Positions 7,610 to 16,552 are shown, counted from the first letter of the stretch. The stretch is 41,898 bases of DNA from JAGNHS01 sp964609695 (GCA_964609695.1 CAZSSP010000017.1:1-41898), one strand, 5' to 3'. A program made the numbers and translations. The notes: a model not told the origin generated them from the letters alone.

Positions 7610-7629
7610 TTGAGCTTCGGCTTGACTAA
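7606..7629 (+). terminator. UUCG-tetraloop hairpin at the end of the small-gene cluster
   Basis: TTAGTTGAGC (7606-7615) and GCTTGACTAA (7620-7629) pair over 10 positions, including two G-U pairs, around a TTCG loop closed by C-G, the classic extra-stable tetraloop. The stem includes the stop codon of the zinc-ribbon gene. The following GTTCTTC is only a weak U-tract. Confidence 0.65.
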
Positions 7630-7640
7630 GTTCTTCAAAA

Positions 7641-7680
7641 GAGTCACCTAATTTTAATCGCCATTAAGATTAGGTGACTC
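7641..7680. terminator. 18-bp hairpin with 4-base loop
   Basis: GAGTCACCTAATTTTAAT (7641-7658) and ATTAAGATTAGGTGACTC (7663-7680) pair completely (one G-U pair) around CGCC. On the minus strand it is followed by TTTT; on the plus strand only by TACTTT. It stands between two plus-strand genes, 11 bases after another hairpin, so it could be a second terminator, an RNA-stability element or an RNase III site. Confidence 0.65.
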
Positions 7681-7712
7681 TACTTTAATAAAATAATTCA
7701 TGGAGGAATCTT

Positions 7713-7976
7713 ATGAGAAATGCTCTTGTTGATCATAATGATTTTTGGAAGTTTGTAAGAACGCAGAAAGATGCTACTCACAAACACAGAAAGTCTCTTA
7801 ATGTTATTTACTTATTTTTAATTTATATGCTCGTATTAGGTCTAGCTATTGAAGCAGCCTTGAGCAGCTTGAGAAGTTTTAATTTGAGTAAAATTGCATG
7901 TACGTCTTATGGTTGTCATGAAAGCGTGAAAGCCGATTCTTTAAAGCTTTACATTTTGCCTACATTCAAACAATAA
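7713..7976 (+). CDS. Small single-pass membrane protein
   Basis: An 87-residue protein with the good ribosome site GGAGGAATCTT. The N-terminal ~27 residues are charged and cytoplasmic-looking (HKHRK just before the helix). One membrane helix spans about residues 29-50, and a short outer segment contains two Cys (IACTSYGCHES), which could form a disulfide. No family is recognised. It stands alone between hairpins upstream and the exported RelE-like protein downstream. Confidence 0.7.
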   Translation: MRNALVDHNDFWKFVRTQKDATHKHRKSLNVIYLFLIYMLVLGLAIEAALSSLRSFNLSKIACTSYGCHESVKADSLKLYILPTFKQ

Positions 7977-8087
7977 AATTAGTCTCGATAAGCGCATGAT
8001 TTTTATGGTTTTTTAAAAAGAGATCATTTGTCTATCTACTTGTAATTGTTTAAGATTGAGAGTATATTGCGCCGCGTGATTGCGCGC

Positions 8088-9827
8088 ATGTTTTCAAAAA
8101 TTTCGTATATTTCCATATTTATAACTTGTTTGGCGAATTCTGCTGGGCCTGATGATTTTTTAAAATTTCGTAAAGCAAACGGACCTTTTTTTCCGCATTT
8201 AAATCAAAAGCCATGTGACTCACCATTAATCAATCCTAAGTCTCCAGTTTCAATTTCATCGCTCGGTGGCTCTTTTTCTGGGAAAAAAATTTCCGATGAT
8301 GAAACCTTAAGTCTTTTAATTAATTTATTAGGAGCTCAAGCTCCTGCGCAACCTCAGAACATGGAACTCAGGTTGTCAGACATTAATAACTATTTAAGCG
8401 ATTTGAGAGCTTATCTAAAAAAGCAACCCTCACGCTTTTTTAGAAATTTAGAAGAAGAAGACAAACGCATCAACGTGAATAAAGTAAAGCACGATGCTCC
8501 CAGTAAAGCTTTGCTTGCTGCCTCAATCTTTTTTGAAGAATCTTCTTTAGTCATTTTATCAATTTTACCTCCAGATATTTTAAAGCAATATCATAGGAAT
8601 GAACCTGGTACGGGAAATGCCTTTCTACAAAAGACCTGGAATCATTTATTTGATCATATAGAAAGATCCGATCGGAAAACAACGCTATTTGATATTAATG
8701 ATAATTACGACAAAAGAATTTTTAAAGCACTAGTAGAGCACATGATATTTATTGCAGATTTTCATAAGCGTGCATCTACTTATCAAGGTTTTGTTTCTCC
8801 TATGACTATTCATGTTAATAGAATGCTCGCTTTGGCATTTGCATTCCAAGCTATAAAATTTGATAAAAGATATAGATTGAACGCTGATATTGGTGGTCGA
8901 GAAACTTTTGATGAATTGTATGCTTCGTCTCGCGAGGAAAAATTACAACTTCTTCAAGCTATTCACTTTTTAATAAAATTTATTGATAATCACCCAAATG
9001 AATTTGTTTGGAAGGGTGCGCCTGAAAATATCTGTCCCTATCTATTGGGCTCAATGACCAGTGTTATGGCGAGTGTATTGTTGGCTGTTAAAGATGACAT
9101 TAAAACTTCAGAATATAAAGACTACGAGGCACTGCTATTGAAATTGGAGCCAGCGGCTAAGAGGGCTTTGAATCAACTGCTTCCAGGTATTTACCCAAAC
9201 TTTGCGGATTTATCCGAAGGCCCATCAAATGTCGGGAACTCATTAAACTCAAATTCTAATTCTAATTCAAATGACAAAGCAGCTTCACAGTCTTCTGATA
9301 ATAAGGGTGATGAAAGCTCAGAAAACATAACTCCAAGCAGTCCAAAAGATGAAAAGCGTGAGTACAGAGCAGAAAAGAATAATGAGAATAAAAAGGGCCC
9401 GAGGAAAACTAAGGGTGGACATGGATTTTCGGAAACCGTTGAAAAAATGAAGTTAGAAGCTGGAAAAAAAACAGTCGATGCTTCAAATGTGTTAAATGCG
9501 GAAACTCAAATTCGAAAAGTTGCTTTTCGAAATTCTAGAGTATCCAAGGCACTTCAGGAGTTTGAATCTCAAGGGGCACATCGAAAAAGAGCTTATGAAG
9601 CTTATTTATCATGGAAGTCTCTCATAGAAACTCATGGATTAGCTCGGGCCAGATCTCTTCCGTCTTATCCTCAAGATCGACTTCTACAAATTGATAAGCA
9701 TAAAACTAGAAGACATCGAATTAGGTTGAACAATGTTGGCGATCGCCTCATTTATTCCGTAGATGAGGGCTCTGGAACGGTCTTTATTGAAGCTGTTGTT
9801 GAAAGCCATGATTATGGTGTTATTTAG
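8088..9827 (+). CDS. Exported protein with a C-terminal RelE/ParE-like domain
   Basis: A 579-residue protein. I chose ATG 8088, because it begins a signal peptide (MFSKISYISIFITCLANSAG); a TTG at 8046 and a GTG at 8076 are alternatives. Residues about 25-380 form a helix-rich domain I do not recognise. Residues about 382-460 are a low-complexity linker (NSNSNSNSN, then Lys/Glu-rich). The last ~100 residues resemble the RelE/ParE toxin fold: paired helices (SKALQEFE, AYLSWKSLIETHGL), a loop with SLPSYPQDRLL, and the terminal strands RRHRIRLNNVGDRLIYSVDE and EAVVESHDYGV, matching the usual basic R-x-R-L, R-L-I-Y-x-V and terminal H-D-Y. The order (export signal, body, linker, C-terminal toxin-like domain) resembles polymorphic toxins. 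No antitoxin gene lies next to it. Its stop overlaps that of the convergent gene. Confidence 0.75.
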   Translation: MFSKISYISIFITCLANSAGPDDFLKFRKANGPFFPHLNQKPCDSPLINPKSPVSISSLGGSFSGKKISDDETLSLLINLLGAQAPAQPQNMELRLSDINNYLSDLRAYLKKQPSRFFRNLEEEDKRINVNKVKHDAPSKALLAASIFFEESSLVILSILPPDILKQYHRNEPGTGNAFLQKTWNHLFDHIERSDRKTTLFDINDNYDKRIFKALVEHMIFIADFHKRASTYQGFVSPMTIHVNRMLALAFAFQAIKFDKRYRLNADIGGRETFDELYASSREEKLQLLQAIHFLIKFIDNHPNEFVWKGAPENICPYLLGSMTSVMASVLLAVKDDIKTSEYKDYEALLLKLEPAAKRALNQLLPGIYPNFADLSEGPSNVGNSLNSNSNSNSNDKAASQSSDNKGDESSENITPSSPKDEKREYRAEKNNENKKGPRKTKGGHGFSETVEKMKLEAGKKTVDASNVLNAETQIRKVAFRNSRVSKALQEFESQGAHRKRAYEAYLSWKSLIETHGLARARSLPSYPQDRLLQIDKHKTRRHRIRLNNVGDRLIYSVDEGSGTVFIEAVVESHDYGVI

Positions 9828-12800
9828 AGCTTTTTGGGTTTTTCAAAAACTCGAATTCGGTTAATTCCACCATCTGGATAAACTCTAACTTTTAGTTGAG
9901 AAATTGATTTTCTATTATTTAGATAAATAACCTTGGTGTTAGAGGCATAAGCTTTGACGTTAGTTTTTTCAAAAATAAGTTGCCAGGAGTCCTTTGTTTT
10001 CCCGTAAATTTCAATTTCCTTTGGGTTATTGTTTACAAAATATGTGAAATCAAATTCGATTATTGAAATAATCCCAGGACGCGCCAATTCAATAATGAGT
10101 TCTTCGTGGTGATTTAAATCTCGACTTCTAGAAGATTCAAAACCATCAAACATATGAATTGCCCTGTAGGGCGATAGAACGTTTTCAGCTTTACCATAAT
10201 GTTGGTTGCTAGCGCTTAATATTTTTGCTCCTAATTCAAAAGAGGCAAGATTGATTGAGCCGTGGAATGAATTTTTTTGTAGTTTAGAAATTACATTCGA
10301 TGAACTTTGAACTGGGATAGATAGTGGTTTGTGAACATGAGGTATAATTTCATTGCATGGAACACATTGTGCTAATTCAATAGGTTGAAATGCGCTTTGA
10401 AGTTTTATCGGAAGTGAGTTGTCGAATATTTGTAAACGGCTCAGTCCGCCGTCTGGTATCGTGATAATTCTTAATTCTGAATAAGTGACGAATAAATTAT
10501 GATTTATCTTAATACGCTTTATTGAATGACCTTCAAGCGTGGTTTTGGGTATTAAATTGACCCATTGCTTGTTTTCGGAATTTCTAGCTTCAATCATAAT
10601 GTGAGGAACTTGGTTACCAAAATGATAAGCTGTCGAAATGAGTACAAAGTGAATATAAGTTGGAGAGGGGAGGGCAAGATGAAGTTCTTCGCGACCATTT
10701 TCACTGTGGCGTGCAGATTCCCAGCTGTCCATAATCTTGCCTTCTTTTCCAAATAAGCTTGGATCAAAGATGGGCACGTGTGGACTGATTAAGTTTTCAG
10801 CTCTTGCAAATTTTTGATTGGTGCAAGAAAGAATTTTTGAATTTAGTATTTTATTGTACGGACTGAGAGGGTCGAGTGCTCCTCTTGTTAAAATGGCTTC
10901 AGGGAGAGCTTCTTCAAAAGCATCAAATATTAGTTCTTTATAACCACGATTTACGCGCTCTTCTTCTTTTATATTAGAATATTGAAAATTATCGTTAAAT
11001 TTTTCGAAGTTAATCCCTTTGAAATCAAAGTCTTTTAAAAAGCGCTGTGTGCATTCTGAAATAAACTGTACTCCGTTCATTTCTGAATTACAAAGAGCGA
11101 CGATTCCCTTGTCTCGATCGGGACCTTTGAAACAATATAAGAATAAAGCTCTAAATCCATCATTAGCGCCTTGATGAATCATGAATTTATTGTCGCCAGC
11201 TTCAGCAATAAAAATGCCTAAGCCCATTTTCGCTCCCATGAATTCAAGGCTTCCGATATCTTTTCCTTCGAGCATTCTTACGGCGGTGTCGTGAGATATT
11301 GGGCTCTGGCCGTAGGGATTTTTATAGGCATCTGAGAGATGCTTTAAAAAAACTAAAACATCGTTTGCATTGCTAACGGCTCCAGCCGCAAAGGCGGGAA
11401 ACATTTTCCAAGCACCCTCAACTTCGATTCCATCATCTTTGTACCCATGAGCAAAAGAACTATTAGAAGGGTCTTTTTGAATGAAAGAAAAATTTTTAAG
11501 ACCTAAAGCGCTTAAAAAATCTTTGCTCAAATCTTTTATGTGTTTATTTTCAAGACTCTCAATAAGGTGTTCTAGAACAATAAATCCGCCACCAGAATAA
11601 TGAAAGCATTTACCAGGACTATCAATAAGCTCAATAGGCGGATATTTGTATTCAAGATTTCCTTCTAAAAAATCACTAATCGTTGGCATGGCTTTGTTTG
11701 CTGGAACTCCATTCACATAGTGAAGATTTAGAGCGCTGTGATTGAGTAAGTTTTTAATTGAAACTTGATCAGTATATTGCTTCAAGTTTGGGTTTGAAGT
11801 TTTGATTCGAAAATTAGAAGAGCTTTTAGAGAAAACCTCATTGACAGAAGTGTCTAGGGATATTCCTTTTTTTTCGAAGTATTCAATAGCAAAGGCTGTT
11901 GCTACACTTTTGCTCAAAGAAGCAATTTCAAAAAGATTATCATTTCGTGTGGGGCTTCCAATCTTAGCTTCTCCAAAACTAAGAGTTTGAATGCTAGAGA
12001 TGGCGGATTTGAGGGCTATTTGAGCCCCTAAAACTTGATTTTTTTTGAGTGAATTGTAAAACACCTCTTGGATTTTGGATAAAGGCTCATTTAAAATTCT
12101 TTTTTCAGCAATGGTCCAAAGAGCCTCGCGTGCATTGATAATTTCGTTTTCTTCTGAATTCAGAAGTCGATCCTTTAAAGCTTCTAATATTTCTTTGGGT
12201 GCTTTGCCTTGAGCTGAAATTAGAAATTTAAATGAAAATCTTTTCAGGTAGGACTCAGATAAACTAATGAGTTCTTTTTTGATTTCACTGTTGTCGTTAA
12301 CCACGAGGGATTGTTCTTTAAGTGCTAGGGAGTCAAGAACGGCTTTAGCTTCACCAATATTTCCGTGAAATTGAGCAGCTTCAATTATGTCAGATTTGTT
12401 AAATTTAGAAATGAGTTTCTTTCCAAATTCGAAATCCGTGACTGGATATTGAGCCATTTGCGCGGCCCAGTTTTTATGACCACATTTTTCAAAGTAATAA
12501 ATAAATCGCCGAGGCTTTTCACCTATTGAGTATTTTACAGGATCAATTTGAGTTATGGCATTCCAAGGGTCAGTTTCGTTCCTTATGTTTTCAATAGTAA
12601 ATGGAATGAGTAATTCGGTGGCAAATTCGGGTGGATTGGGATCGGTCATGAGTTTTATCATGATTTTTAAGGCAACGGGGTACCATTTTGCCGAATTTTG
12701 ATTCCACTTTACTTGCACTATTTTTTTTGTGTCGGAGAGATCTCGGCGAATAAAGTTGAATTCCTCAAAAGTGATTTTTATAAATTCTTCTATAGAAATT

Positions 12801-14539
12801 CTATTGTGATAAATTTCGTGCCAGACTTCCCATCGAGATCGTTCTGCAGTGGCTAAATCATCCATGACTCGAACGGCCACTCCCCCAACTTGAGCCGGTA
12901 AGGCAACGCAACCATTTCCGCTAAGCCAATCGGTTAAGTATTGAAGTGATTGAAATACATTGTAGCGAATTTCTTCGGTGTCACTATTAGCCATCAATTC
13001 TGATTGTTTGAGGTCTGCTACAATTAATGAGCGAGCATATCTTGTATTTTGGGGATCAAGACTTTCAATGTCCGGGTTTTCAATGAATTCTAATATTTCT
13101 TTTTGATATTTTGGAAGAAGTAATGCTTCTACAAAGTTGTTTAAGGGTTTTTTGTTTCCTTCTTTGTAAAATTTCCAGGCCTCTACCATGGCCAGTCCAA
13201 TTCGAACAAAATCAGGATGTGCTACCCAAAAACCGTCTAAATCTCGTTTGAGTTGAGTAATTACGTCTCGTATGTAACCTTTAATGGTTGTTTGGAATGA
13301 TTCTGATTTTAAATCGTTAGTGAGAGGAAGAATTCCATACATTCCTCCCACTTTGATGCCTCCTCGGGGCCCAACAACTTTAGCAAGGAGCTCGTGAGAT
13401 GCTTTTATATATTTTATAACAATATCAGGGTCGGCTTTTATTGGAATTCTATAATTTCCATCTTCTTTAAAAAGACGGGCCGTAGATGCAAGAAAGTCGT
13501 GCCATCCTAGCGATGCTCCTGCAAAATAAGGGTCGAGTTCGTCTATAATTTCATGTGTACGAAATATTGCGCGGGGGTTTTCTAGAACAATCATTAATCG
13601 AACACTTCCGACTTTATACTCAGGATGTTCTTTAAGTATTAAACTTTCGGCTGCCTGAATCATATTTTTTATGTAGCGAGCTTCTTCTTCGTTTTCTAAT
13701 TTAGGGACATAAAAAACTAGGGCCTCGGGGTGATTCCAATTTTTGTAAAAATGAAGAGCAAAATCATATAAGTGCAAAGGAAGAGGAAGTCCTTTATAAA
13801 ACAAAAAAGAGCAAGGAATGGCTAAACCAGGGAATCTTTTAATTGGAAGGGCTAATTTTTCTTTAGCCAATTCATATTTCTTATCCTCTGCTTGAGAGGT
13901 AATTTTAATTTTTTTTGTAAAACACTGGGCAAGGTTTTCTCCGGAGGAAATCAAATCTTCACGAAGAGGAGTTTTAGAGTCTTCGTCGTCGGCGCCCCAT
14001 TTTGGAGAGCTTTTGTGTGTTTTTAGGAGCTCTTCGATAATAGCAGGTTCATCTTTTAATTTGCGATGATAGGAATTCATCGCGTTGATGCACATTTTTT
14101 CAGATTCAGGAGGACCAAATAGAGTGACGTGTGGACCTTTTAGAAATTCTGGAAGAGGTGCGATGTCTTTATGATTTGTTTTTTGCCAATAATCTTTTTG
14201 CAGAGGACCCCAGACGATTCTTCCGTTGTGATCTTCAAGACCGAGCACGCTTTTGTAGGCTTCATCACTAGTCTCAAGTCCTGCTTCTTGGTTGTAGTCA
14301 TAAAGAACTTTAGTTCTTTCATCTATAAATTTTCTATCTAGAATTCTTTGATTGAGAATTGTTTCTAATTTAGTAGCCAGTATGTTGTTTAGAGAAATTA
14401 AAAACTCTAATGACTTTTTATTTTCAAGGCCACCGCTAGGCCCAATAGATAGCAAGTCCGGAATAGAAAATAGAGGCTTAGCTTTATCTAGTAAAAATTT
14501 TCTAAGAGATGGGGAAATGAAGTCCTCATAGGAAAACAC
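9824..14539 (-). CDS. Four-domain urate-pathway fusion: malate synthase, OHCU decarboxylase, beta-lactamase-fold hydrolase, allantoicase
   Basis: A single 1571-residue frame without signal peptide. (1) About 40-600, malate synthase A: CINAMNS, metal ligands Glu320 (VLENPRAIF) and Asp348 (LGWHDF), DGFWVAHP 435-442, and GNGCV 541-545 with MDDLATAERSR 559-569 holding the catalytic Asp; the usual RPRGWH segment reads KRFPGL (234-239). (2) About 655-817, OHCU decarboxylase: His725 (FHGNIGEA), Glu742-Gln743, YLKRFSFKFLISAQG. (3) About 825-1175, class C beta-lactamase/PBP-like hydrolase: Ser874-Leu-Ser-Lys877, Tyr981-Ser-Gly, His1122-Gln-Gly. (4) Allantoicase repeats at about 1232-1375 and 1435-1567, ending in IPDGGLSRLQIF and YPDGGINRIRVF. 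GTG start, 3 bases after the 5-hydroxyisourate hydrolase gene. Domains 2 and 4 make allantoin and split allantoate; domain 1 consumes glyoxylate. The role of domain 3 is unknown; it is a candidate allantoinase or ureidoglycolate-cleaving unit. Confidence 0.88.
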   Translation of the reverse strand: MFSYEDFISPSLRKFLLDKAKPLFSIPDLLSIGPSGGLENKKSLEFLISLNNILATKLETILNQRILDRKFIDERTKVLYDYNQEAGLETSDEAYKSVLGLEDHNGRIVWGPLQKDYWQKTNHKDIAPLPEFLKGPHVTLFGPPESEKMCINAMNSYHRKLKDEPAIIEELLKTHKSSPKWGADDEDSKTPLREDLISSGENLAQCFTKKIKITSQAEDKKYELAKEKLALPIKRFPGLAIPCSFLFYKGLPLPLHLYDFALHFYKNWNHPEALVFYVPKLENEEEARYIKNMIQAAESLILKEHPEYKVGSVRLMIVLENPRAIFRTHEIIDELDPYFAGASLGWHDFLASTARLFKEDGNYRIPIKADPDIVIKYIKASHELLAKVVGPRGGIKVGGMYGILPLTNDLKSESFQTTIKGYIRDVITQLKRDLDGFWVAHPDFVRIGLAMVEAWKFYKEGNKKPLNNFVEALLLPKYQKEILEFIENPDIESLDPQNTRYARSLIVADLKQSELMANSDTEEIRYNVFQSLQYLTDWLSGNGCVALPAQVGGVAVRVMDDLATAERSRWEVWHEIYHNRISIEEFIKITFEEFNFIRRDLSDTKKIVQVKWNQNSAKWYPVALKIMIKLMTDPNPPEFATELLIPFTIENIRNETDPWNAITQIDPVKYSIGEKPRRFIYYFEKCGHKNWAAQMAQYPVTDFEFGKKLISKFNKSDIIEAAQFHGNIGEAKAVLDSLALKEQSLVVNDNSEIKKELISLSESYLKRFSFKFLISAQGKAPKEILEALKDRLLNSEENEIINAREALWTIAEKRILNEPLSKIQEVFYNSLKKNQVLGAQIALKSAISSIQTLSFGEAKIGSPTRNDNLFEIASLSKSVATAFAIEYFEKKGISLDTSVNEVFSKSSSNFRIKTSNPNLKQYTDQVSIKNLLNHSALNLHYVNGVPANKAMPTISDFLEGNLEYKYPPIELIDSPGKCFHYSGGGFIVLEHLIESLENKHIKDLSKDFLSALGLKNFSFIQKDPSNSSFAHGYKDDGIEVEGAWKMFPAFAAGAVSNANDVLVFLKHLSDAYKNPYGQSPISHDTAVRMLEGKDIGSLEFMGAKMGLGIFIAEAGDNKFMIHQGANDGFRALFLYCFKGPDRDKGIVALCNSEMNGVQFISECTQRFLKDFDFKGINFEKFNDNFQYSNIKEEERVNRGYKELIFDAFEEALPEAILTRGALDPLSPYNKILNSKILSCTNQKFARAENLISPHVPIFDPSLFGKEGKIMDSWESARHSENGREELHLALPSPTYIHFVLISTAYHFGNQVPHIMIEARNSENKQWVNLIPKTTLEGHSIKRIKINHNLFVTYSELRIITIPDGGLSRLQIFDNSLPIKLQSAFQPIELAQCVPCNEIIPHVHKPLSIPVQSSSNVISKLQKNSFHGSINLASFELGAKILSASNQHYGKAENVLSPYRAIHMFDGFESSRSRDLNHHEELIIELARPGIISIIEFDFTYFVNNNPKEIEIYGKTKDSWQLIFEKTNVKAYASNTKVIYLNNRKSISQLKVRVYPDGGINRIRVFEKPKKL

Positions 14540-14542
14540 CGA

Positions 14543-14866
14543 TCAGCTTCCCCTGTAAGTTGAATAAGAAAATGGGTTTAAGAGTAAGGGAATGTGATAT
14601 TTTCTTGAGGTGTCGGAGATTTCAAAACACACTTGGACATTTTGAAAAAAAGACTCTTGGCTAAGCTTTTTAAAATAATTTTTAGTGTTGAATGTGAGTC
14701 TATAAGTTCCTGCATTTTTTGCAGTTGAATATTGAATGCGACCGTCTTCGTTGGTGCTTTGCTTTTCGAGGACGACCCATTGACCAGACTCTTCTTTTTC
14801 TAAAAGGACTTCAACGGCTTTTGCGGGGTGGCCGAGCGTAGTGTCTAAGATGTGGGTGCTAATCAT
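14543..14866 (-). CDS. hiuH: 5-hydroxyisourate hydrolase (transthyretin-like)
   Basis: A 107-residue protein of normal family length. It hydrolyses 5-hydroxyisourate, the product of urate oxidation, to OHCU. The family marks are all present: N-terminal ISTHILDTTLGHPA with the active-site His, the Arg in NEDGRIQYS, the His in YHIPLLLNP, and the C-terminal YSTYRGS signature that separates the enzyme from transthyretin. It lies 12 bases after the PuuD-like gene and 3 bases before the fusion gene, whose second domain uses its product. No signal peptide, so it is cytoplasmic. AGGAAAAT precedes the ATG. Confidence 0.95.
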   Translation of the reverse strand: MISTHILDTTLGHPAKAVEVLLEKEESGQWVVLEKQSTNEDGRIQYSTAKNAGTYRLTFNTKNYFKKLSQESFFQNVQVCFEISDTSRKYHIPLLLNPFSYSTYRGS

Positions 14867-14878
14867 GCTTCTATTTTC

Positions 14879-16549
14879 CTATTTTTTGAAAACAATTGTT
14901 AGTGGTTCCGGATCTTTTTCATTAATATTAATGCTTAATATCTGTTTGCCAAATATTTCATGCCAAGCCTCAAGTGTATAGGTCCCAGAGGGGAGCCCCT
15001 TTATTTCAAAATTTCCATTGGCGTCGGTGATTTGATAGTAGGGGTGGTCCATAACGGCAATATAAGCATTCATCCATGGATGAATGCTGCATTTTGTTTC
15101 AAGAAAAAGTTCTGGCTTTGTAAAATGCTTTGAAATTTTTTGATTCTTGACCGGCATCGATAGATTAAAGTTTTGATTCTCTTTGCTGAAAGATCGAACG
15201 TTGTGAAAGGTGGGGTCACTATTGATAAATATGACTTCTTGTCCAACTCTAGCCGCACTTATTCTTGGATGATAAAGACAGCCCACTTGGTCTACTTCAA
15301 TAGGAGTGCTTGGTACGTTACCTTTGTCTAGAGCTTCGTGTCCTTTTGTGATTTGTACTAAAACGTTTTGAATGTGGCCGTTCTTGATTAAAATCTCATT
15401 AGATAAATTATTTCCATTCTTAGTCGAGCAAGCTTGTGGGAGCGTCAGTGTTTTGTTTTGAGGGGCAACTCCTTCAAAATTAACGACACCTTTTAATGTA
15501 TATAATGTTCCGCTTGTTGAAATTGGACTGTTTGCATTTGTAGGGTTTGATTTTGTTTCACTTTCTTTAAGCTCGGTAGCAGCCTCAGGCTTGGCTTCAC
15601 TGTGAACGATTTTAGATTCTTCTTTGCTTGTATATTCTCCTGAATTCATAGAGGTCAAACTTATGAGAGCGAACATTAATAAGGAAGCAATTAAAGCAAA
15701 GGATAGGCTTCTTTTTCTGTTCCTTTTTCTAACGATAAAACTTTCTCGAATTGAGGCACCAACCACGCATAAAATTAAAAGAATGACCCAATTATAGTCA
15801 CTTCCGTAAGTGAGTGGAAAGTGATTGCTGATCATGATGAAAATAATGGGGAGTGTAAAATAAGTGTTGTGTGTTGATCGATTTTTTGCGTTTTTTGACC
15901 ATTCAGGATTGATGCTTTCACCACGGTTGGAGGCCTCGACCATTTTAACTTGTCGAGGAATAATTCTCATGAAGACGTTGCCAGCCATCCAAGTTCCTAT
16001 CATGGCACCTATATGCATATAGGCTGCTCTGCCGCTTAGAGTGTGGCACAGAAAAAATGACATTAAGGTCAGCCATAGTACAGTTAGCGAGTGACCTTTA
16101 ATGGGATCTTTTTGAATAGCTTTGGATTCCCATAAAAAATCGTAGACAAACCAGGAAGCAAAAATAGAAAACAAACTGATTAAGATTCCTTGAGAAAATG
16201 TTATTTTAGAAACTGCCTCATCGATTAAAAACAATCCATTGCCCGTATAAAATACTAAGGCCATTAAGGCCATCCCGCTCATCCATGTCCAATAGGACTC
16301 CCATTTAAACCAATGAAGTCTATCGGGAACTTGAGTTGGACCCATTTGAAGTTTTTCAACTTTGTAAAATCCACCTCCGTGAATCATCCAAAGTTCACCT
16401 ATATAGCCATCAGATTTATTTGTTGGGTCTGGGAGAAAACTACGATCAAGCCACATAAAAAATATTGAGGTGCCAATCCAAACTACGGCCGTAGTAATGT
16501 GTAGCCATCGAGTGATTAAAAGAATCCAATCAAAGAGCTCTTGATTCAT
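14879..16549 (-). CDS. puuD: PuuD-type membrane urate hydroxylase fused to a cupredoxin-like domain
   Basis: A 556-residue protein. Residues 1-275 match the PuuD membrane domain: RWLHITTAVVWIGTS, FFMWLD, GELWMIHGGGFY, LHWFKWE, CHTLSGRAAYMHIGAMIGT, HNTYFTLPIIFIMISNH. PuuD oxidises urate to 5-hydroxyisourate and normally ends in a cytochrome c. Here no CxxCH is present. After an extra helix (about 282-300) and a Ser/Glu-rich linker comes a domain (about 348-500) with a copper-type site: His449 in DPTFHNV and Cys487, His490, Met493 in CSIHPWM. It ends in a carboxypeptidase-regulatory-like beta segment (DANGNFEIKGLPSGTYTLEAWHE). This domain could take electrons in place of the cytochrome (inference). 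Ribosome site GGAGATAACTC; 3 bases after the upstream gene. Confidence 0.9.
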   Translation of the reverse strand: MNQELFDWILLITRWLHITTAVVWIGTSIFFMWLDRSFLPDPTNKSDGYIGELWMIHGGGFYKVEKLQMGPTQVPDRLHWFKWESYWTWMSGMALMALVFYTGNGLFLIDEAVSKITFSQGILISLFSIFASWFVYDFLWESKAIQKDPIKGHSLTVLWLTLMSFFLCHTLSGRAAYMHIGAMIGTWMAGNVFMRIIPRQVKMVEASNRGESINPEWSKNAKNRSTHNTYFTLPIIFIMISNHFPLTYGSDYNWVILLILCVVGASIRESFIVRKRNRKRSLSFALIASLLMFALISLTSMNSGEYTSKEESKIVHSEAKPEAATELKESETKSNPTNANSPISTSGTLYTLKGVVNFEGVAPQNKTLTLPQACSTKNGNNLSNEILIKNGHIQNVLVQITKGHEALDKGNVPSTPIEVDQVGCLYHPRISAARVGQEVIFINSDPTFHNVRSFSKENQNFNLSMPVKNQKISKHFTKPELFLETKCSIHPWMNAYIAVMDHPYYQITDANGNFEIKGLPSGTYTLEAWHEIFGKQILSININEKDPEPLTIVFKK

Positions 16550-16552
16550 GAG

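Noticed and set aside
9824..14539. Artefactual fusion of separate genes
   Set aside because: The frame has no stop or frameshift, and linkers between domains are of normal length. It can only be excluded fully by read mapping.
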